A stretch of 64,000 bases of DNA, from positions 799,001-863,000 of the forward strand of contig JAMWET010005002.1 of NCBI GenBank assembly GCA_024036415.1, in the 5' to 3' direction. Origin of the DNA: Prochilodus magdalenae. Taxonomy: Eukaryota; Chordata; Actinopteri; Characiformes; Prochilodontidae. Shown one piece after another: positions 14,421-27,050 of this stretch. The position numbers and the translations under genes are program-made. The stretch's first letter is position 1, and the number at the start of each line of letters is the position of its first letter. The notes below the pieces were generated by a model, which was not told the DNA's origin, did not search any database, and saw nothing but the letters and a program-made list of their open reading frames with translations.

Positions 14421-15194
14421 ATCCCTGCTCCACTGAGCTACTGCTTTAATATGTTTCGGTGTTTATGTTAGCAGGTCCTTACTCCATGGCTTCAGATTTC
14501 AATTAAATGGTGAATGCTGGAGTGTCTGTAGTGTGTAAACCACAATGTGTGTGGGTGTACGAGAGACAGAGTTTGCTTCTAAACGGCAGCCACAGAGGTT
14601 GTCTTAACGTTCTAAAACTTTGCAGGCCTGAAAAATAGCCTAATAACTTGAAATGTCATCTGCCTACCCACACTGACACAGCAACCACACTACATGCATA
14701 ATGTTCCACTGTCAGTTTTACAGATGGTTCTATTATTAGATACTGATGTCACTGAACGCATGGAGAGGAAAGTGTAGGGTAGCAACATTTGTTGTGGCCA
14801 TCGTCACAAACAGGAGGCTCTGTTCTGATTGGATGCCCTACATTTAGCCTCATTTAAAAGGTGGACTGGGCTGAAACACACTTCAGCATGAATGGTCAAA
14901 CCTCCATAGACCAAACAAGCAGATATATGTAAATGCTATGGTTTAGGGACATCACAAAAACAATACATTCCAAACGTGCCGTTTCTGCGGTTTTCATGCC
15001 ATATATGGACTGCATGGGCTGGATAGTTAATGGTTGTCAGTGTTTACAAACAACATTAAATGCTTAGTAACATCAGAGACCACCCTTCATCTGTTTAATC
15101 TGCGCTCTGAACAGTCATTACAAACGTATTTATTGTCCGGTATCAGGAAAACAAGCTGCTTGACATAAAACGACACAGAAACTTCACCAACTAA
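14421..15194. other. intron, nothing recognised
   Basis: No repeat or coding similarity noticed. Confidence 0.5.
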
Positions 15195-15490
15195 ATATAT
15201 CAGTGTTTCCAGTATTGACTGTGTCCACCCATGGCTTTATTACAGCTTCCCTTTTTCCAGAACACATGCTTTCAGTTCTTCAAAGACGTCTGCAGGGATG
15301 TTTTTTCACACCTCCTAAGTTTTATATCTTAGCATTTTCTTCTTACCATCCTAAATTATCCCAAACACATTCAATAATGTTGAGGTCTGGAATCTGGGGT
15401 GGTCAGACCATTGTTCTGAAAACACCAGCAGCTTCTTTGTTTGCACACATTCTTCTTTTTCAATTATTTCCTGTTCTCAGGGAGTAGCTA
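15195..15490 (-). mobile_element. Tc1-like relic, family D copy 3
   Basis: On the minus strand, near 15440-15330, the sequence codes for an AAGVF-like segment, a DHPRFQT-like stretch and ECVWDN after frame corrections. This corresponds to the Tc1 segment around SPDLN-IES-WD and its third catalytic residue. Downstream, near 15300, NIPADVFEEL-like and KACVLEKGK-like residues are recognisable. Frameshifted and ends not identified. Homologues at 1190-1500, 6108-6300 and 32570-32955. Confidence 0.6.
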
Positions 15491-17034
15491 CTTGAACAGC
15501 TACACATCCTTTCAGACTCATAGCCTTCTCGCAGTGGAAGGATGGACAGAAGCAGCTGGATCTTTTGGTTGGAAGTGTACTGAAATAAGTGACTGTATAA
15601 TATAGGAATCAGGTGGCCTCTGTATAATACGGGAGAATTCAGTTAAACGGTAATTGAGTTTGTGATTCTATTTGGTTGTACTCAAACATCAGACTGCTTC
15701 CTGGTGGGTAAGAATAGAAACACTTGCACACAGACAGACAGCTCCATCAACGCTCTTCAAAAAGCCTCTTCACTGCCTCGGGCCATGTTATTTAACCAAG
15801 AGAAATGACACACTCCATGGCCTTGTGACACACACACCCCCACACACACATGCAAACACTCAGGCTTTTACATTAGTCAGCAGCTCAGTGGTCAGCATGC
15901 TCAGTGTTGACAATCATGCAGTCAGAAGCTGTGAGAGAAAAGAAAATACACTTCTCATTACAGTGACCCGCTTTCAGCAACTTCAGATTGCTGCAGAACA
16001 CAACACCTAGCTAAAAGCTGCTTGTCACAGTGATGACAGACCTCTTTTTGCTCCCCCCCACACCTCTCTCTCTCTCTTTCTCTCTCTTTCTCTGTATGGT
16101 TAAAGATACTACCTGTATAATAATAGGATATTTACTGCTGCTGACAGAGATTTCAAGGGCCCACAGAACAGAACTGTGGAAGTGTCGACAGAGCTGTACA
16201 CACTTTCTGGAAAAAGGCTAAATATTAAGTGCATAATGCATGTGTCATTAATTTAAACATTCTCACCAGTTTATACAGTCCATATATAGAAACTTAGGGG
16301 CAGATTTACATTTTGTGCCAATGCAAACTCTTTGTTAAAATTAAAGGAGCTATTTATTAGCCTTAAAGGAGCAGTCTATAAGATGCAATCTGTCAAATTC
16401 ATAGTTCAACAATAGGGGGCAACATATAACCAGAAAATGCACAGTCCCTCCTCCTCCCCTTTCAGTTCATACCTGCAACATCAAACTTCCCTCTACTCGC
16501 CACATAAATCTCCAGTGGTGGAAGGCAGTGCCAAAGATAAGTCATTTTGCTGCTCTTTATATCACTTCTTTATTTGCTGCTGAAAGTGGATTCTTGCTGC
16601 CAGCTGCCAGAGGGGTGTTATAATGTCTTGTCAGACGGGGGCTTTAGGCATCTTCATGTTTAATCCTCCTCACATTGGCTACCTGTCCTTAAAGGACCAG
16701 GAGAAGAACCTTCAACATGACTGATAAGAGGTAAGAATACGCTGTCAGGGCAACAGAACTACTTCTACACCTTCTTATGTTGGACTGATTCCACTCCACC
16801 CTACAGTGACTCACTATCACCTAATCACGGACAAAGTGGTATTACGAGACAGCACAGAATGGGGTTAACTGGTCGATGCTATTGTTTGTGCTCACCTTTA
16901 GCTACTGCTGATGAAATAAATGACTTTTTTGCCTGCCAGAAGCAGAAATTCCATAAAAGAGTCTGAAGTTCTGATTTATTTCATGTATTTCAAAGACCTC
17001 AAGGATGAAGTAATGTAAAAATATTAACTTTGTT
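15491..17034. other. intron; CT run, possible short repeat
   Basis: A (CT)n/(CTTT) run at 16067-16093. At 16360-16450, TTAAAGGAGCAGTCTATAAG followed by AGGGGGCAACATAT resembles a common teleost dispersed repeat. Otherwise nothing recognised. Confidence 0.45.
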
Positions 17035-17140
17035 TAACTTAGTTTTGGTAGAGCACATTTTGAATCACTATATATTAATAAAAAGATGTTGAACCTAACA
17101 TGATTGTGCCATGTCTACCAACCGGCAGAGGTACATTGGA
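17035..17140 (-). repeat. dispersed repeat S3, copy 2 (inverted)
   Basis: Reverse complement of 5355-5470; see that entry for shared phrases. The two lie about 11.6 kb apart in opposite orientation within the same intron. Confidence 0.6.
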
Positions 17141-17553
17141 CTAGAAAGATCCAAATAAGGTCAGTATGTCTTTTAATAGATACACCTTTACTGTTCTCAT
17201 CGTAAATCTTTCCACACATGTGAATTGTTTTTGGTGGTATTCTTGGAAGTTAATTTATCTGCCTTATTACTATAACTATTATAATAACTATTATAGTTTC
17301 AGAGGTCTTGATGAACAGAATACATAACTTATACATACATAATAAAAAAGTCTAATAAAGGTAAGGCCATTTTTGAAAAGTATACATTACCAAACAGTCC
17401 AATTGCTATGCTAAGCTAATGTAACTGAAATTGAGTACTTGCTATGTTATTATTGTCCCACAACAAATGAAAATGCAAATAAAAATCAATTTTTTTCTTT
17501 GTGAGGAAGGTTTAAAATTCAGTCATTACATTTGCTTGCTTTCATACATGATT

Positions 17554-17593
17554 TTATAGATAGATAGATAGATACATACATACACACATACAT
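17554..17593 (+). repeat. (TAGA)n(TACA)n microsatellite
   Basis: Four to five TAGA copies followed by five TACA-type copies; likely polymorphic. Confidence 0.9.
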
Positions 17594-17654
17594 CAATAGA
17601 TTCGTTTTTAGCACAACAGAGCTAGTTTGTTTAACCCATCCTTGTGTTAAGGAG

Positions 17655-18090
17655 TGTGTTCCTGTATAGTTGCACAAATAGCTGCACCCAGACAGAATCA
17701 ACCCACGGGAAAGAAACTTGGTGGGTAGGTTTGACATTCAAGTTTCATGCTCGGCTTGCATGTGATGTAAGCAAGGACAGAGCTTATCACTGAACCTGAC
17801 CGACCCAACAGCCACGAATACAGACATTCAGCAAGTAGTGATGTCTTCCATGAGTCATCCTGTTAGAGCCAGCATCATTGGCAGATGGCTGCACGAGGCA
17901 GGACTACATGCATGCCGACGACTGCGTATAACGCCACGTAAGCATCGCCAAACACTGCAATGATTTTGTGCCAGACTGTGATGGAGTGACTGGCAGTGAT
18001 GGCAGCGGGTCATCTTCAGTGATGAGTCCAGCTTTTGTCTTGGTGGAGACGACCAACGAATCCTTGTGTGGAGGCACCGTGGTCAGTGAA
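17655..18090 (+). mobile_element. Tc1-like relic, family B copy 2 (N-terminal half with first catalytic motif)
   Basis: The left end, near GTATAGTTGCAC and GCTGCACCCAGA, matches the family terminal sequence. Further in, frames read RASIIGRWLHEAGLHACRR, the linker of a Tc1 transposase, and then VIFSDESSFCLGGDD, which contains the first catalytic Asp (SDE motif), followed by QRILVWRHRGQ. Stops lie between these segments and the C-terminal half is absent. Most informative copy of the family here, since it identifies it as IS630/Tc1 type. Confidence 0.7.
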
Positions 18091-20499
18091 ATGATAAGCC
18101 ATTTTATTTTATCATCATTTATTCTGATTCATTTATTTATTCATAACTAATTCTGAAAGTTTGGTTGTGTAATACATGATCCAGGGATGCATCTTGTGTG
18201 TCAGCCTGTGAGATTTGAATGCTGGATGTTATGAGTGAGATGAGATTAATTGAGTTAAGCATTCAGGTTTTTGGAAAAAAGCAGCCATGGAGCAACCTAA
18301 AATAACACAGCTGATTCTGCCAATTGTAGATGCTGACTGAAACAGTGGAACAACTGGTGGGACTGCAGCTGCAGAGGAGGGACTGATGCCATGGGCATTC
18401 ATCATCTCACCTACTTCTTCTGGTTAAACTGCTACCTCACAGCTCTTGCACACTGCACAGTCTTTCTCCCTGCACTTTAGGGCTGGGCACTGTCAGCGAC
18501 TTCAGACTACATATCATGATACAAGCATCTTTACAAGTCTTTAAATCTTAGATTTATACAGAACTTAGGTAATAATCTGTTTATGCATTTATTATTGATA
18601 AAAAAAATATGTATACACAAAACCATTACTTATAAGGTACTTTTTTTTTCGTGATCAATTCATTATTGGTTTTTGTGTACATATACAAACAACAAACTAG
18701 TGATAAACGACAATCTAGAAGTGAAAAGAGAAAAGAAAAAACAAGATAAATATGTTTACAAAAAGAATAAAGGAGAAATATAAACTAGAATCAAGTTCAC
18801 CAGACCAAATTGAGTCACCTTGTGTGTTTAAGGTGTAGTAACTTCAGGTCCTTGCAAATGGTGCAAGTAGGAAACTTGTCAAGCCCATGCCAAATCCAGT
18901 CACAGGTGTTACTGATGCTTGTGGAGGCATTACACGCTATTATATACGTTTCAGCCTCAGATGGCTCAGCTTATATGTGCACTGAGAAGGTACATATCAG
19001 TGTCTGGATACGGAATCACAGTATTTTATAACTGGGTTTAAAGCTAATGTAATTAATCACCATCTTCGCTGCAGCGAACCTAGAGAACAGCATTCTGCAC
19101 TGATTATATGTAATAGCTCCGCCATTGTTTAATAGACAAATGGCAGGCGTTTACACTTTGTACATCTAACCTCTTACACTGAAGAAGTAGTTATTATATA
19201 ATTCACGAGTAGTAAGTGTAAATATTATTTTCACAACTTGTGATTAGCGGTTAGTGTTGGGATGCACACCTGCTAATAGAAAGTGCCACAGTATTCCAAC
19301 TCTTCTTTTGATGATGAGTGTAATTAGACATGTGTACTTGCCTATGTTCAAAAATATGTAATGGTCTTTCAAAAAGTAATGCCTTTGACTGTAGATAGAA
19401 ACTCCTAAATTCATTGCAGTTGAAGTCCTAGATTTTATGAATGTGTTGCCGGCATCAAATTAGGAATAAGCATATATATTTACAAAAGGTAAACCACTTG
19501 AGATATCTTCATTGTGCTGCTTGTAATTACATGTGTGTAAAAGACAGTTTATAAATCACTGATTTTTTGTTTTTATCTGCATTTGTATCGACTGTTTACT
19601 CATTTATTTTCACAGCCAATAGGAATAGGGCATGCTTTACTATCACACCAGCCTGAATGTATGAGCTACAGTGCTCTTTCTATACCAATATATGTGTTGA
19701 TGGAATTTCATTGACTGGTGTTACAGTACATCTTCTTTTTTCCTTATGTAACTCCCTTCAAGCAATGCAAGGATATGCTTGAAAGCATACAGAAGCAAAG
19801 GATCTGTTCTACTCCCTCTAGCCTCTGTGTTTCTCACTTGTAAGGCCCTGGGAAGAAAAAGAAAACGAAAAACCCATAGCAGGAGGAAGAAAATGCTGAG
19901 GTGAGAAGAGCTGAAGCTGTAAATCATGACCATGGGAGATGGCAGACAGAGAGGGAGACACAAATAAGCCAGAGATGGCAAGGCCAACACTCAGTAGGTA
20001 ACCGTCGTTTGGCAGAGCTCAGGATGTACAGTAGAAGCCCTACAGTAATAGCTCAGCGAAAAAGGCAATTTACAGCTTCCCCTTACTGGGAAGGCAGTGG
20101 AGCGAAGACATGACTGGTGTACAAAGTCGAACTCTAAAGTTTTCCACTGGAGCTACAATCAAACACTTGCCTTAAACCATGCTGACTAGATTGCTTGTGT
20201 GCTTTCTGACACCGAAAGACCAGCTATTCTGTTCTCGACAAAAATGGTATATAGTAACGGAATATGATAAGATACGCATTACCATGGGTGTACTTCTGGA
20301 CATCTTGAGCAAGTACAAATATTTTTTTTGTAAATGCACTTAAGTATCAACAGTAAAAGGACTCTGAGTTGTTATTAGGGCTGTCCAACTTTTAAAATAA
20401 CTCATTGGAATACATTTTTTTCTTTCCGCTTTAAAAGCAGTGGGTTTGTTAGAACTGTATGTGAAAATAAGCCTTTGCACAATATTCATGCAATTCAAT
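18091..20499. other. intron; small imperfect hairpin at 18605-18705
   Basis: GTATACACAAAACCATTACTT at 18611-18631 and its inexact complement ATTATTGGTTTTTGTGTACA (18663-18682) can fold into a stem, perhaps a worn palindromic element. Nothing else recognised in this 2.4 kb. Confidence 0.5.
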
Positions 20500-20765
20500 A
20501 ATTCATTCATTCATTCATCCACACCATTTATTCTACTGGGTCATGAGCAGGTGGGGTCCTTGAGCTTATCCCAGCACTCATTTTGTGGAAGGCAGGAAAC
20601 ACCCAGGACTGACCACAGTCCATCACAGGCACACGGACACACGCACTTGTCTTACTATACTTGTGAGGTCCTTCACTGTAGCACCTCTTCTCAATCTATG
20701 GATCCTGTCACTCACACCACACAGGTATTTCTAGCCCCATCTGAGCCTGAAGTTAGTACTATCTT
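20500..20765 (+). repeat. two adjacent dispersed-repeat fragments
   Basis: 20500-20620 begins with (ATTC)n and contains CTTATCCCAGCACTCATTTT and GTGGAAGGCAGG, the same common fish repeat as 5560-5740. 20690-20765 (CACCTCTTCTCAATCTATGG then CCTGTCACTCACACC) is repeated as its reverse complement at 49068-49140. Confidence 0.5.
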
Positions 20766-22049
20766 CGTCACACAAGTGTTAAATTAAAAGCTACCAAAAC
20801 AATTATGACACTACTGAAAGTTTATTAAATGGTATGCTTAGCATAACTCAAACTCCCATCCATGACACGCAAACACAGCCTTGAACAGCTGTACAAACAT
20901 AAAATCCAAAAAAAAAACAAGTTCTCAAATCCAGAAAATATGTGTTTTGGTAGTGAGAGTTCTTAATGTAATTCACTGATTTTCAGACCCATTTACTTCA
21001 AAACAAAGGGCTCTAAAAGCTGGCCATGTGGCTGCAAGGGAGCAGTAATATCCATCTGCAGGGCAGCAGAACCACAACGGTAAATTAGGTTTCACGCTTT
21101 AAGCACTATCAGAGTGTGAGGTAAGGCTGCTGGGCTGAACAGTGATGTGTAAATGGGTCAGTTAGAGGTGAGGAGGATGTGCTGAGTAGAGTGACTTCAA
21201 CATACTGGAACAGACAGCGGAGCTTCTGAGCAAGTGGTAAAGTAAACACAGATGACATAACCTGTGCAAACGTCATAAAAGAAGCAACGTCAGATGTTTT
21301 GTAGACCTTTGTACGGATTACGAATGAACACAATCCCGTTTCCAGACACTAGATCCCATCTATGCTGAAGATGTAGTGTGGCAGCCATGCTGTGCTGCAA
21401 GGAAAACATCTGGGGTACCAGTGACCCAGATGAGCCAGATGTCTGTCCTGGGGGTCTGAAACTTGTATGTCTGAGCGGGTGAGTGTTTACTGACTGTCTG
21501 CATCATATTTTTACAGTGGCCACATTCCCATTCATCTTCATCTGGCAGGCTAATGGATTTTCAGTCATTAATGAAATTAAAAAGTTTAAATTATGGCTTC
21601 ATTAGCTTATAGTCAGAACATAGAACAGCCTATCAGCTTTATCTAACATGATATGGTGAATGGTTGTAGTGGTCTAGCCTGAGTGCTTTCCAGACATAAT
21701 AGGTGAACATAGTGATTTAATGATCCTACATGCCACATATCGAGATATTAACACCGTTTCATATCTGATTGTGTGATTCAGGCTTGTGTACAGATTTTTG
21801 ATCAGATGCACAGTTTCCATGCAGCAATGATTTTTTATGAATTTTGTTTTCCTATTGGAATGGAATGAATAAATGGGATGGAAAAGTGCATGCCCACATT
21901 TAATGTTGGTCTGATCAACACTTGTCTTTTTTCCCCATCCCTCTTTCCTCCCATAGAGTGTAGAGTAGTAACTGTTGCTGTCGGTCAAGCAGAAGTACAG
22001 TAGACGGGCGTGTACTTTTTCACCCCATTCATTCTTCATGGGAAGAAGT
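20766..22049. other. intron, nothing recognised
   Basis: No repeat or coding similarity noticed. Confidence 0.5.
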
Positions 22050-22760
22050 TTGGAATTTAATGAGGTGTTTTTCCGAAAACCGTAAATCAGTTAAAAAACT
22101 GTATACAAGCATACTTCTCCCGATCAGACTAAACAATCCCGAATTGGAACGATGTTGATATATGAAAGCCTGTGGAACTAGTTAGTGGACAAAAAATCTC
22201 TAGACCAGAAGAACAATGCTGGAAAAGTGCATGTTTAGAAGGAAACGAGGAATGGCTTCACAGCTTAAATGGTTCCCACTTCCTGTTAGGATGTGGTTGC
22301 TATGGGAGGAACGAGGGATGAATAAACAACACATAAAAGAGTATGGGTCAGTATGTCTGAGGATTAGAGTTTGGGGATCTGCCCTGAGTGAGCACTTGCA
22401 GTTTGGTTGATGGTTAAAGGCAATAGCAATAGGGTTTGAATGGGGGTGGAAATGAATGGGACCCTATGGGAGAAAATGAGGGATGAGGTAAAAAGACAAA
22501 CAGACGAGTGCAGGTTAGAATTCATGCCTGGGGTTCTGCCCTATAGTGTATGTGAAAGGGTGTCTGTCAGCTGAGGAGAAGTACAGAGACACATTCTTAA
22601 TGGGAGAATCAGAATTTAGTTTTTCTGAAAAACCTATGTTGGATTGAAAAGCTGTATACAAGCCCGCCATTCCCATTCAGACTGGACATTCTGGAGATAT
22701 CCCAAAACCTGCAGGACAAGTCAGTGGACAAAAAGTCTCTTGACCAAGCAGAATATCAAT
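22050..22760 (+). repeat. degenerate direct duplication, about 0.56-kb spacing
   Basis: 22050-22215 and 22605-22760 share, in order, TTTTTCCGAAAA/TTTTTCTGAAAA, CTGTATACAAGC, CAGACT, AGTGGACAAAAA and TCTCT-GACCA. The intervening sequence also repeats itself: ATGGGAGGAACGAGGGATGA near 22300 against ATGGGAGAAAATGAGGGATGA near 22466. Suggests an old tandem or composite repeat. Confidence 0.55.
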
Positions 22761-25428
22761 TGGATAACAATACTGTTACATCATTAATAACCAATCCCAG
22801 ACTGTTTTGTTGGTTTAGCTCGTTGTATGTATCACAGATTTTTCCAAACGGGTTTAACCTGTCATATAAAGTCCTTTCATAAAAAGAATAAACTGCATTT
22901 CTGACAGACTAGGTCTGGCTTTAAAGAGGCACTGGGCCGGTGCTGTTTTTGAGGAATCTATTACATCCGTACCTCTCTCTCAATTCCCCAGGAGTGTTAT
23001 GACACAGATTTAGTTTTGTCTAAGCCCAGCTTCCCTGCCGTCTCCCACAGGCTCAGCCATTCTACAGAGGAGGTTGATTTTGTAGCTCCGGCAGTGGCGA
23101 TCTGAGCCAAAACCCCCCGGCGGTGCTGTTTATGTTTGTGTGAAGAGGCCGAGCGAGACGCGAACAGCTGAATCCTCTGTTTGAATGAGCGGCCTTGGAC
23201 CCCCTGTTTTCTTTTCTCATTGTCTCCATCCTGAACAAACAGCGCTCGGGCCCCTCCTTTCTGTTGTTCGGCTTCTCGCAAGGAAACTGACCTAAATAAA
23301 ACGGATCAAAGGGAGTATAAAAATACAGTGGGAACTTGATTTAGGAGATTTCAGGATCAATCATAACGGCGCAATTGAAAGGACGGAGACTTCGGCCATG
23401 TTTGAACTTTAAATAATCAGATTGCTTTCTTTAATCGCTTTGCTGATGTTTACTTTTTTTTTGTTTATTTGCTGGTGCTGTGGTGCCAAACAACTGCAGC
23501 CCAGGTGTGCAGTCATTCAGCTGAACGCTGCGATGCTGTTAAATACTAATAATAGAGGCTTATGTCATGCAGTCTGTTTGTTTTGTGTTGTGAGGACCAC
23601 AGTGGAAATCAGCTTTAGGGCTTTATTGCAGTGTAAGGATGTGACAATACTCATGTTAAAGAATCATTTCTTAGAAAATGAATAGCAAGTGAAATGCCTC
23701 ATTCAGTATGAACATATGGAGCCATTTCTGTTCCCAGTGATAATGATAGGAACTAGACTAGTCTAAAGTGTTTAATGCCTCTGAAAGCTCCCACACAGAA
23801 AGCTATTATATAAAATGGTTATGAATATGTTGCCTGATCCTTAATGCAGAGTTTCACAACAGTTTCAGATAAGGTTAGTTTTGAATGCATCCATGGAGGA
23901 GGTATATATGCATCCAGGGTGTTGTAATTCAAAGATGTCCCAATGAAAACTCGTTTATTTTAGATTAACACCCATTCTACCATTATTGACATTATACAGA
24001 CAAAACTACATGTGGGTTCACTGATAGTTCAGGAAATAAAATAGCTGGTAAATAAAATACCTGTGTTTGTGTTGTATACATGGCGTCTCCTGGCTTATAT
24101 CACCACCACTCCCAAGACATTGTTTACATCTCAGTAATTGAATTATGCAGAAATTATTAAACTTTTCTCTATTCTGTTGTAGAGTTCCCTACTATGTGGT
24201 TGTTGAGTCTACCTCTCTTTAGTTTTAGAGTCCACCTTTATTCATTAGCATAGTTCAATTCTATTTGGTAGGAGAGTCCACGTTTATTCGGCAATACAGT
24301 CCCTCTTTATTAAGGTTGTAGAATCCACCATTTTTGTAAGGATATTGCATTTTATTTATTTTGTTATCCATTTATTACTCATTAAAAATAAATAAATAAA
24401 CATTAAATTTGTGTTAGCATTTATGTTTTCTAATTCTGTATCATAATATATTTGTACCCTACTGCAGTATGGCATGAACATATATCCTAACCACTAATAA
24501 ATCCATTCATTTATTCAATGCAAATGTTGTTTGTGCACAGAATCCACCTGGCAGTGGTCAAAAGAAGCTGGCTCTGACCCCTTACTTATTTCCAACAATA
24601 TTTTTCCATCAGAGCCTCTGGAATGAAGACCTGTCTGAAACTTCAAAGGATGAGCTTTGAATACAAAAACCATTAGGCGGTGCCATTAAAATATAGATTT
24701 CACAGCTCTTGGTAAACACTGGAATCAATGTTATGAAGCCAGGCATGACTACTGCCTGTGATCCTTGTGGCTTTAATACTGCAGACATGAAAGAAGCTAT
24801 TAGTCTACTGATATTGTAATTATCAAAGCATCTCACACAGCTTCCACAGGTGTGGGCGCGCGCTTCCTCATTAATTCTCCATTCAGTCTAACTGAGTCAA
24901 GCATTCTATTAATAAGAGCCCTTCACGATCAATGCCTTTTGCAGAATGTGACATTTAAACGTGAGCTACGTGCCGTCCAGCAAGCGTACTAACGCGCTAC
25001 TAATGCTCTGTCCATCCGCATCAATGAGCATGTTGTAGGTTATGCAGTATTACTCTAGGTACCAGCCCCTATCCCTGGAGGGCTCTGCATCATTGAAACC
25101 ATGGTGACAGCAGGCCTGCCTGCACTGTTGTTTACCTTTCTGTTAATTTGCCTGCGCTTGGACGGCTGATTTGGTCCCCCAGGCTCAAGACACAAGACAC
25201 AAGACACATTTACAGGTGCTGTCACATTCACAACTGACCAATCAACAGTGACCCATTGCTGGTGACCCCAGGCATGGTTTTAGCTTCAGAGACAAAGCAA
25301 GCTACACAGGTACACATAAGCACATGAAAATGAATGCTCCTGCCCAGCCTCAGTTCAGGAAGTGCTTTAACAACCAAACAAAGGTGAGCAATCAATAAAA
25401 GGGTCAGTGTCACAGACCTAGATTAGGC
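22761..25428. other. intron; GC-richer patch and a weak tandem
   Basis: 23000-23290 is richer in G+C and CpG than its surroundings and has a 94-codon minus-strand open stretch without recognisable similarity. At 24175-24340 a loose repeat of (T)AGAGTCCACCTTTATTC occurs about four times at roughly 40-50-base spacing. CAAGACA is repeated three times at 25186-25206. No gene recognised. Confidence 0.45.
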
Positions 25429-27043
25429 ACACCCGAAGGAGCTGAATGACTACAGGCCGGTTGCTTTGACGTCTCACGTGATGAAGACCATGGAGCGACT
25501 GCTGCTGAACCACCTCAGACCTCAGGTCCACCATGCTGAGGACCCACTGCAGTTCGCGTACCGGGAGAAGGTGGGAGTGGAAGATGCCATCCTCTATCTT
25601 CTACACAGAACTCACTCTCATCTGGACAAGGGGGGTGGTGCTGTGAGGGTCATGTTCTTTGACTTCTCTAGTGCCTTCAACACCATTCAACCCCTACTAC
25701 TGAGAGACAAGCTGATGAAGATGGAGGTGGACATGCACCTGGTCACCTGGATCACTGACTACCTCACTGGGAGACCACAACATGTCAGGATCAGGGACTG
25801 CTCCTCTGATACGGTGATCAGCAGCACAGGAGCACCACAGGGGACTGTTCTCTCTCCAGTCCTGTTCACCCTGTACACATCGGACTTCAAATACAACTCG
25901 GAGTTATGCCACATGCAGAAGTTCTCTGATGACACTGCAATCGTGGGGTGTGTGCGTAATGGCCAGGAGAGGGAGTACAGAAGCCTGGTTGAGGACTTTG
26001 TGGAGTGGTGCACCACCAACCATCTGAAGCTGAACATCACAAAAACCAAGGAGATGTGTATAGACTTCAGGAGGTCCAGGCCCTCTCAGCAGCCAATCTC
26101 CATCAAGGGGGTTGATGTGGAGGTTGTCAGGTCCTACAGATACCTTGGTGTGCACCTGGACGAGAGGCTGGACTGGTCAGTAAACACTGACACAGTCTAC
26201 AAGAAAGCACAGAGCAGACTGTACTTCCTCAGGAGGCTGGGGTCCTTCAGGATCTGCCAGAAACTCCTCCTGATGTTCTACCAGTCTGTGGTAGCCAGCG
26301 TCCTCTTTTATGCTGTGGTGTGTTGGGGGGGCAGTATCAGCAAGAGGGATGCTGGACGACTCGACAGGCTGGTGAGGAAAGCTGGTTCTGTGCTGGGACT
26401 AGAGCTGGAGTCCTTAACACCACTGGCAGAGAGGAGAGCCCTCAGCAAGCTGCTGAACATCATGGACAATGTTCACCATCCTCTGCACACCACGATCATC
26501 AGGCAGAGGAGCTCATTCAGTGGCAGACTGCTGTCCCAGTCCTGCTCCACAGACAGACTCAGGAAGTCTTTTGTCAACTCCTCCCAGTACAGCAGATGAA
26601 AAAGTCTGTGACACTCTTTCATTCCGGTCCCTCCAATGGACACACCCCCATCTCTGCACACACTCCCTCCTAAATGCCCTCCTAAATGCCCTACATCTAT
26701 TTATATTGTATTATTCTACTCCATTCTGTACTGTTTACACTTTTTGCACTGATAATTATTTATATTACTGCGTATTTGCACTGTCTGTATGGCTGAAAAC
26801 AGCCATCTTCTTAATTTGCTTAGCGAACGGTATACCATTACCTCCATCTATACTTTACACTTTACACAGACACTAAGGACTCTATTTTTATACCTTCATA
26901 CTTTATATAGTATTGTCTCTATTTGTACAAATCTATCTTGCTTCTGTTGTTACTTCTGTATAGTTTGTTTGTATACCTGCTACTGGATGCCTTGAATTTC
27001 CCTCTGGGATCAATAAAGTATCTATCTATCTATCTATCTATCT
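25429..27043 (+). mobile_element. 5'-truncated LINE with intact reverse transcriptase, target duplication and (TCTA)n tail
   Basis: The insertion is bounded by the direct repeat ATTAGGC at 25422-25428 and 27044-27050, the likely target-site duplication. It starts inside the reverse-transcriptase coding region, lacking the endonuclease part, and ends GGGATCAATAAAGTATC followed by (TATC)n. That 3' end and the coding sequence fit jockey-superfamily LINEs common in teleosts (CR1/L2/Rex1-type; the clade is not settled from sequence memory). The open frame and clean duplication point to a recent insertion. Confidence 0.92.
25430..26599 (+). CDS. LINE reverse transcriptase, C-terminal part (5'-truncated)
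   Basis: An uninterrupted frame of 389 codons runs from the truncation point to TGA at 26597. It encodes a non-LTR retrotransposon reverse transcriptase, which copies element RNA into DNA at a nicked target. Motifs in order: NDYRPVALTS (block 1), VMFFDFSSAFNTI with the first catalytic Asp, TGAPQGTVLSP, then KFSDDTAIVG (the YXDD box as FSDD), KTKEMCIDFR, and YRYLGVHLD. A C-terminal tail follows with VVCWGGS and HPLHTTI-type residues. There is no natural start codon because the 5' end, including any endonuclease domain, was lost at insertion; it cannot be autonomous. All visible catalytic residues are present. Confidence 0.93.
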   Translation, partial: HPKELNDYRPVALTSHVMKTMERLLLNHLRPQVHHAEDPLQFAYREKVGVEDAILYLLHRTHSHLDKGGGAVRVMFFDFSSAFNTIQPLLLRDKLMKMEVDMHLVTWITDYLTGRPQHVRIRDCSSDTVISSTGAPQGTVLSPVLFTLYTSDFKYNSELCHMQKFSDDTAIVGCVRNGQEREYRSLVEDFVEWCTTNHLKLNITKTKEMCIDFRRSRPSQQPISIKGVDVEVVRSYRYLGVHLDERLDWSVNTDTVYKKAQSRLYFLRRLGSFRICQKLLLMFYQSVVASVLFYAVVCWGGSISKRDAGRLDRLVRKAGSVLGLELESLTPLAERRALSKLLNIMDNVHHPLHTTIIRQRSSFSGRLLSQSCSTDRLRKSFVNSSQYSR

Positions 27044-27050
27044 ATTAGGC

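Noticed and set aside
22997..23281. 94-codon minus-strand open frame as a gene
   Set aside because: No recognisable family; open length is expected in a G+C-richer patch.
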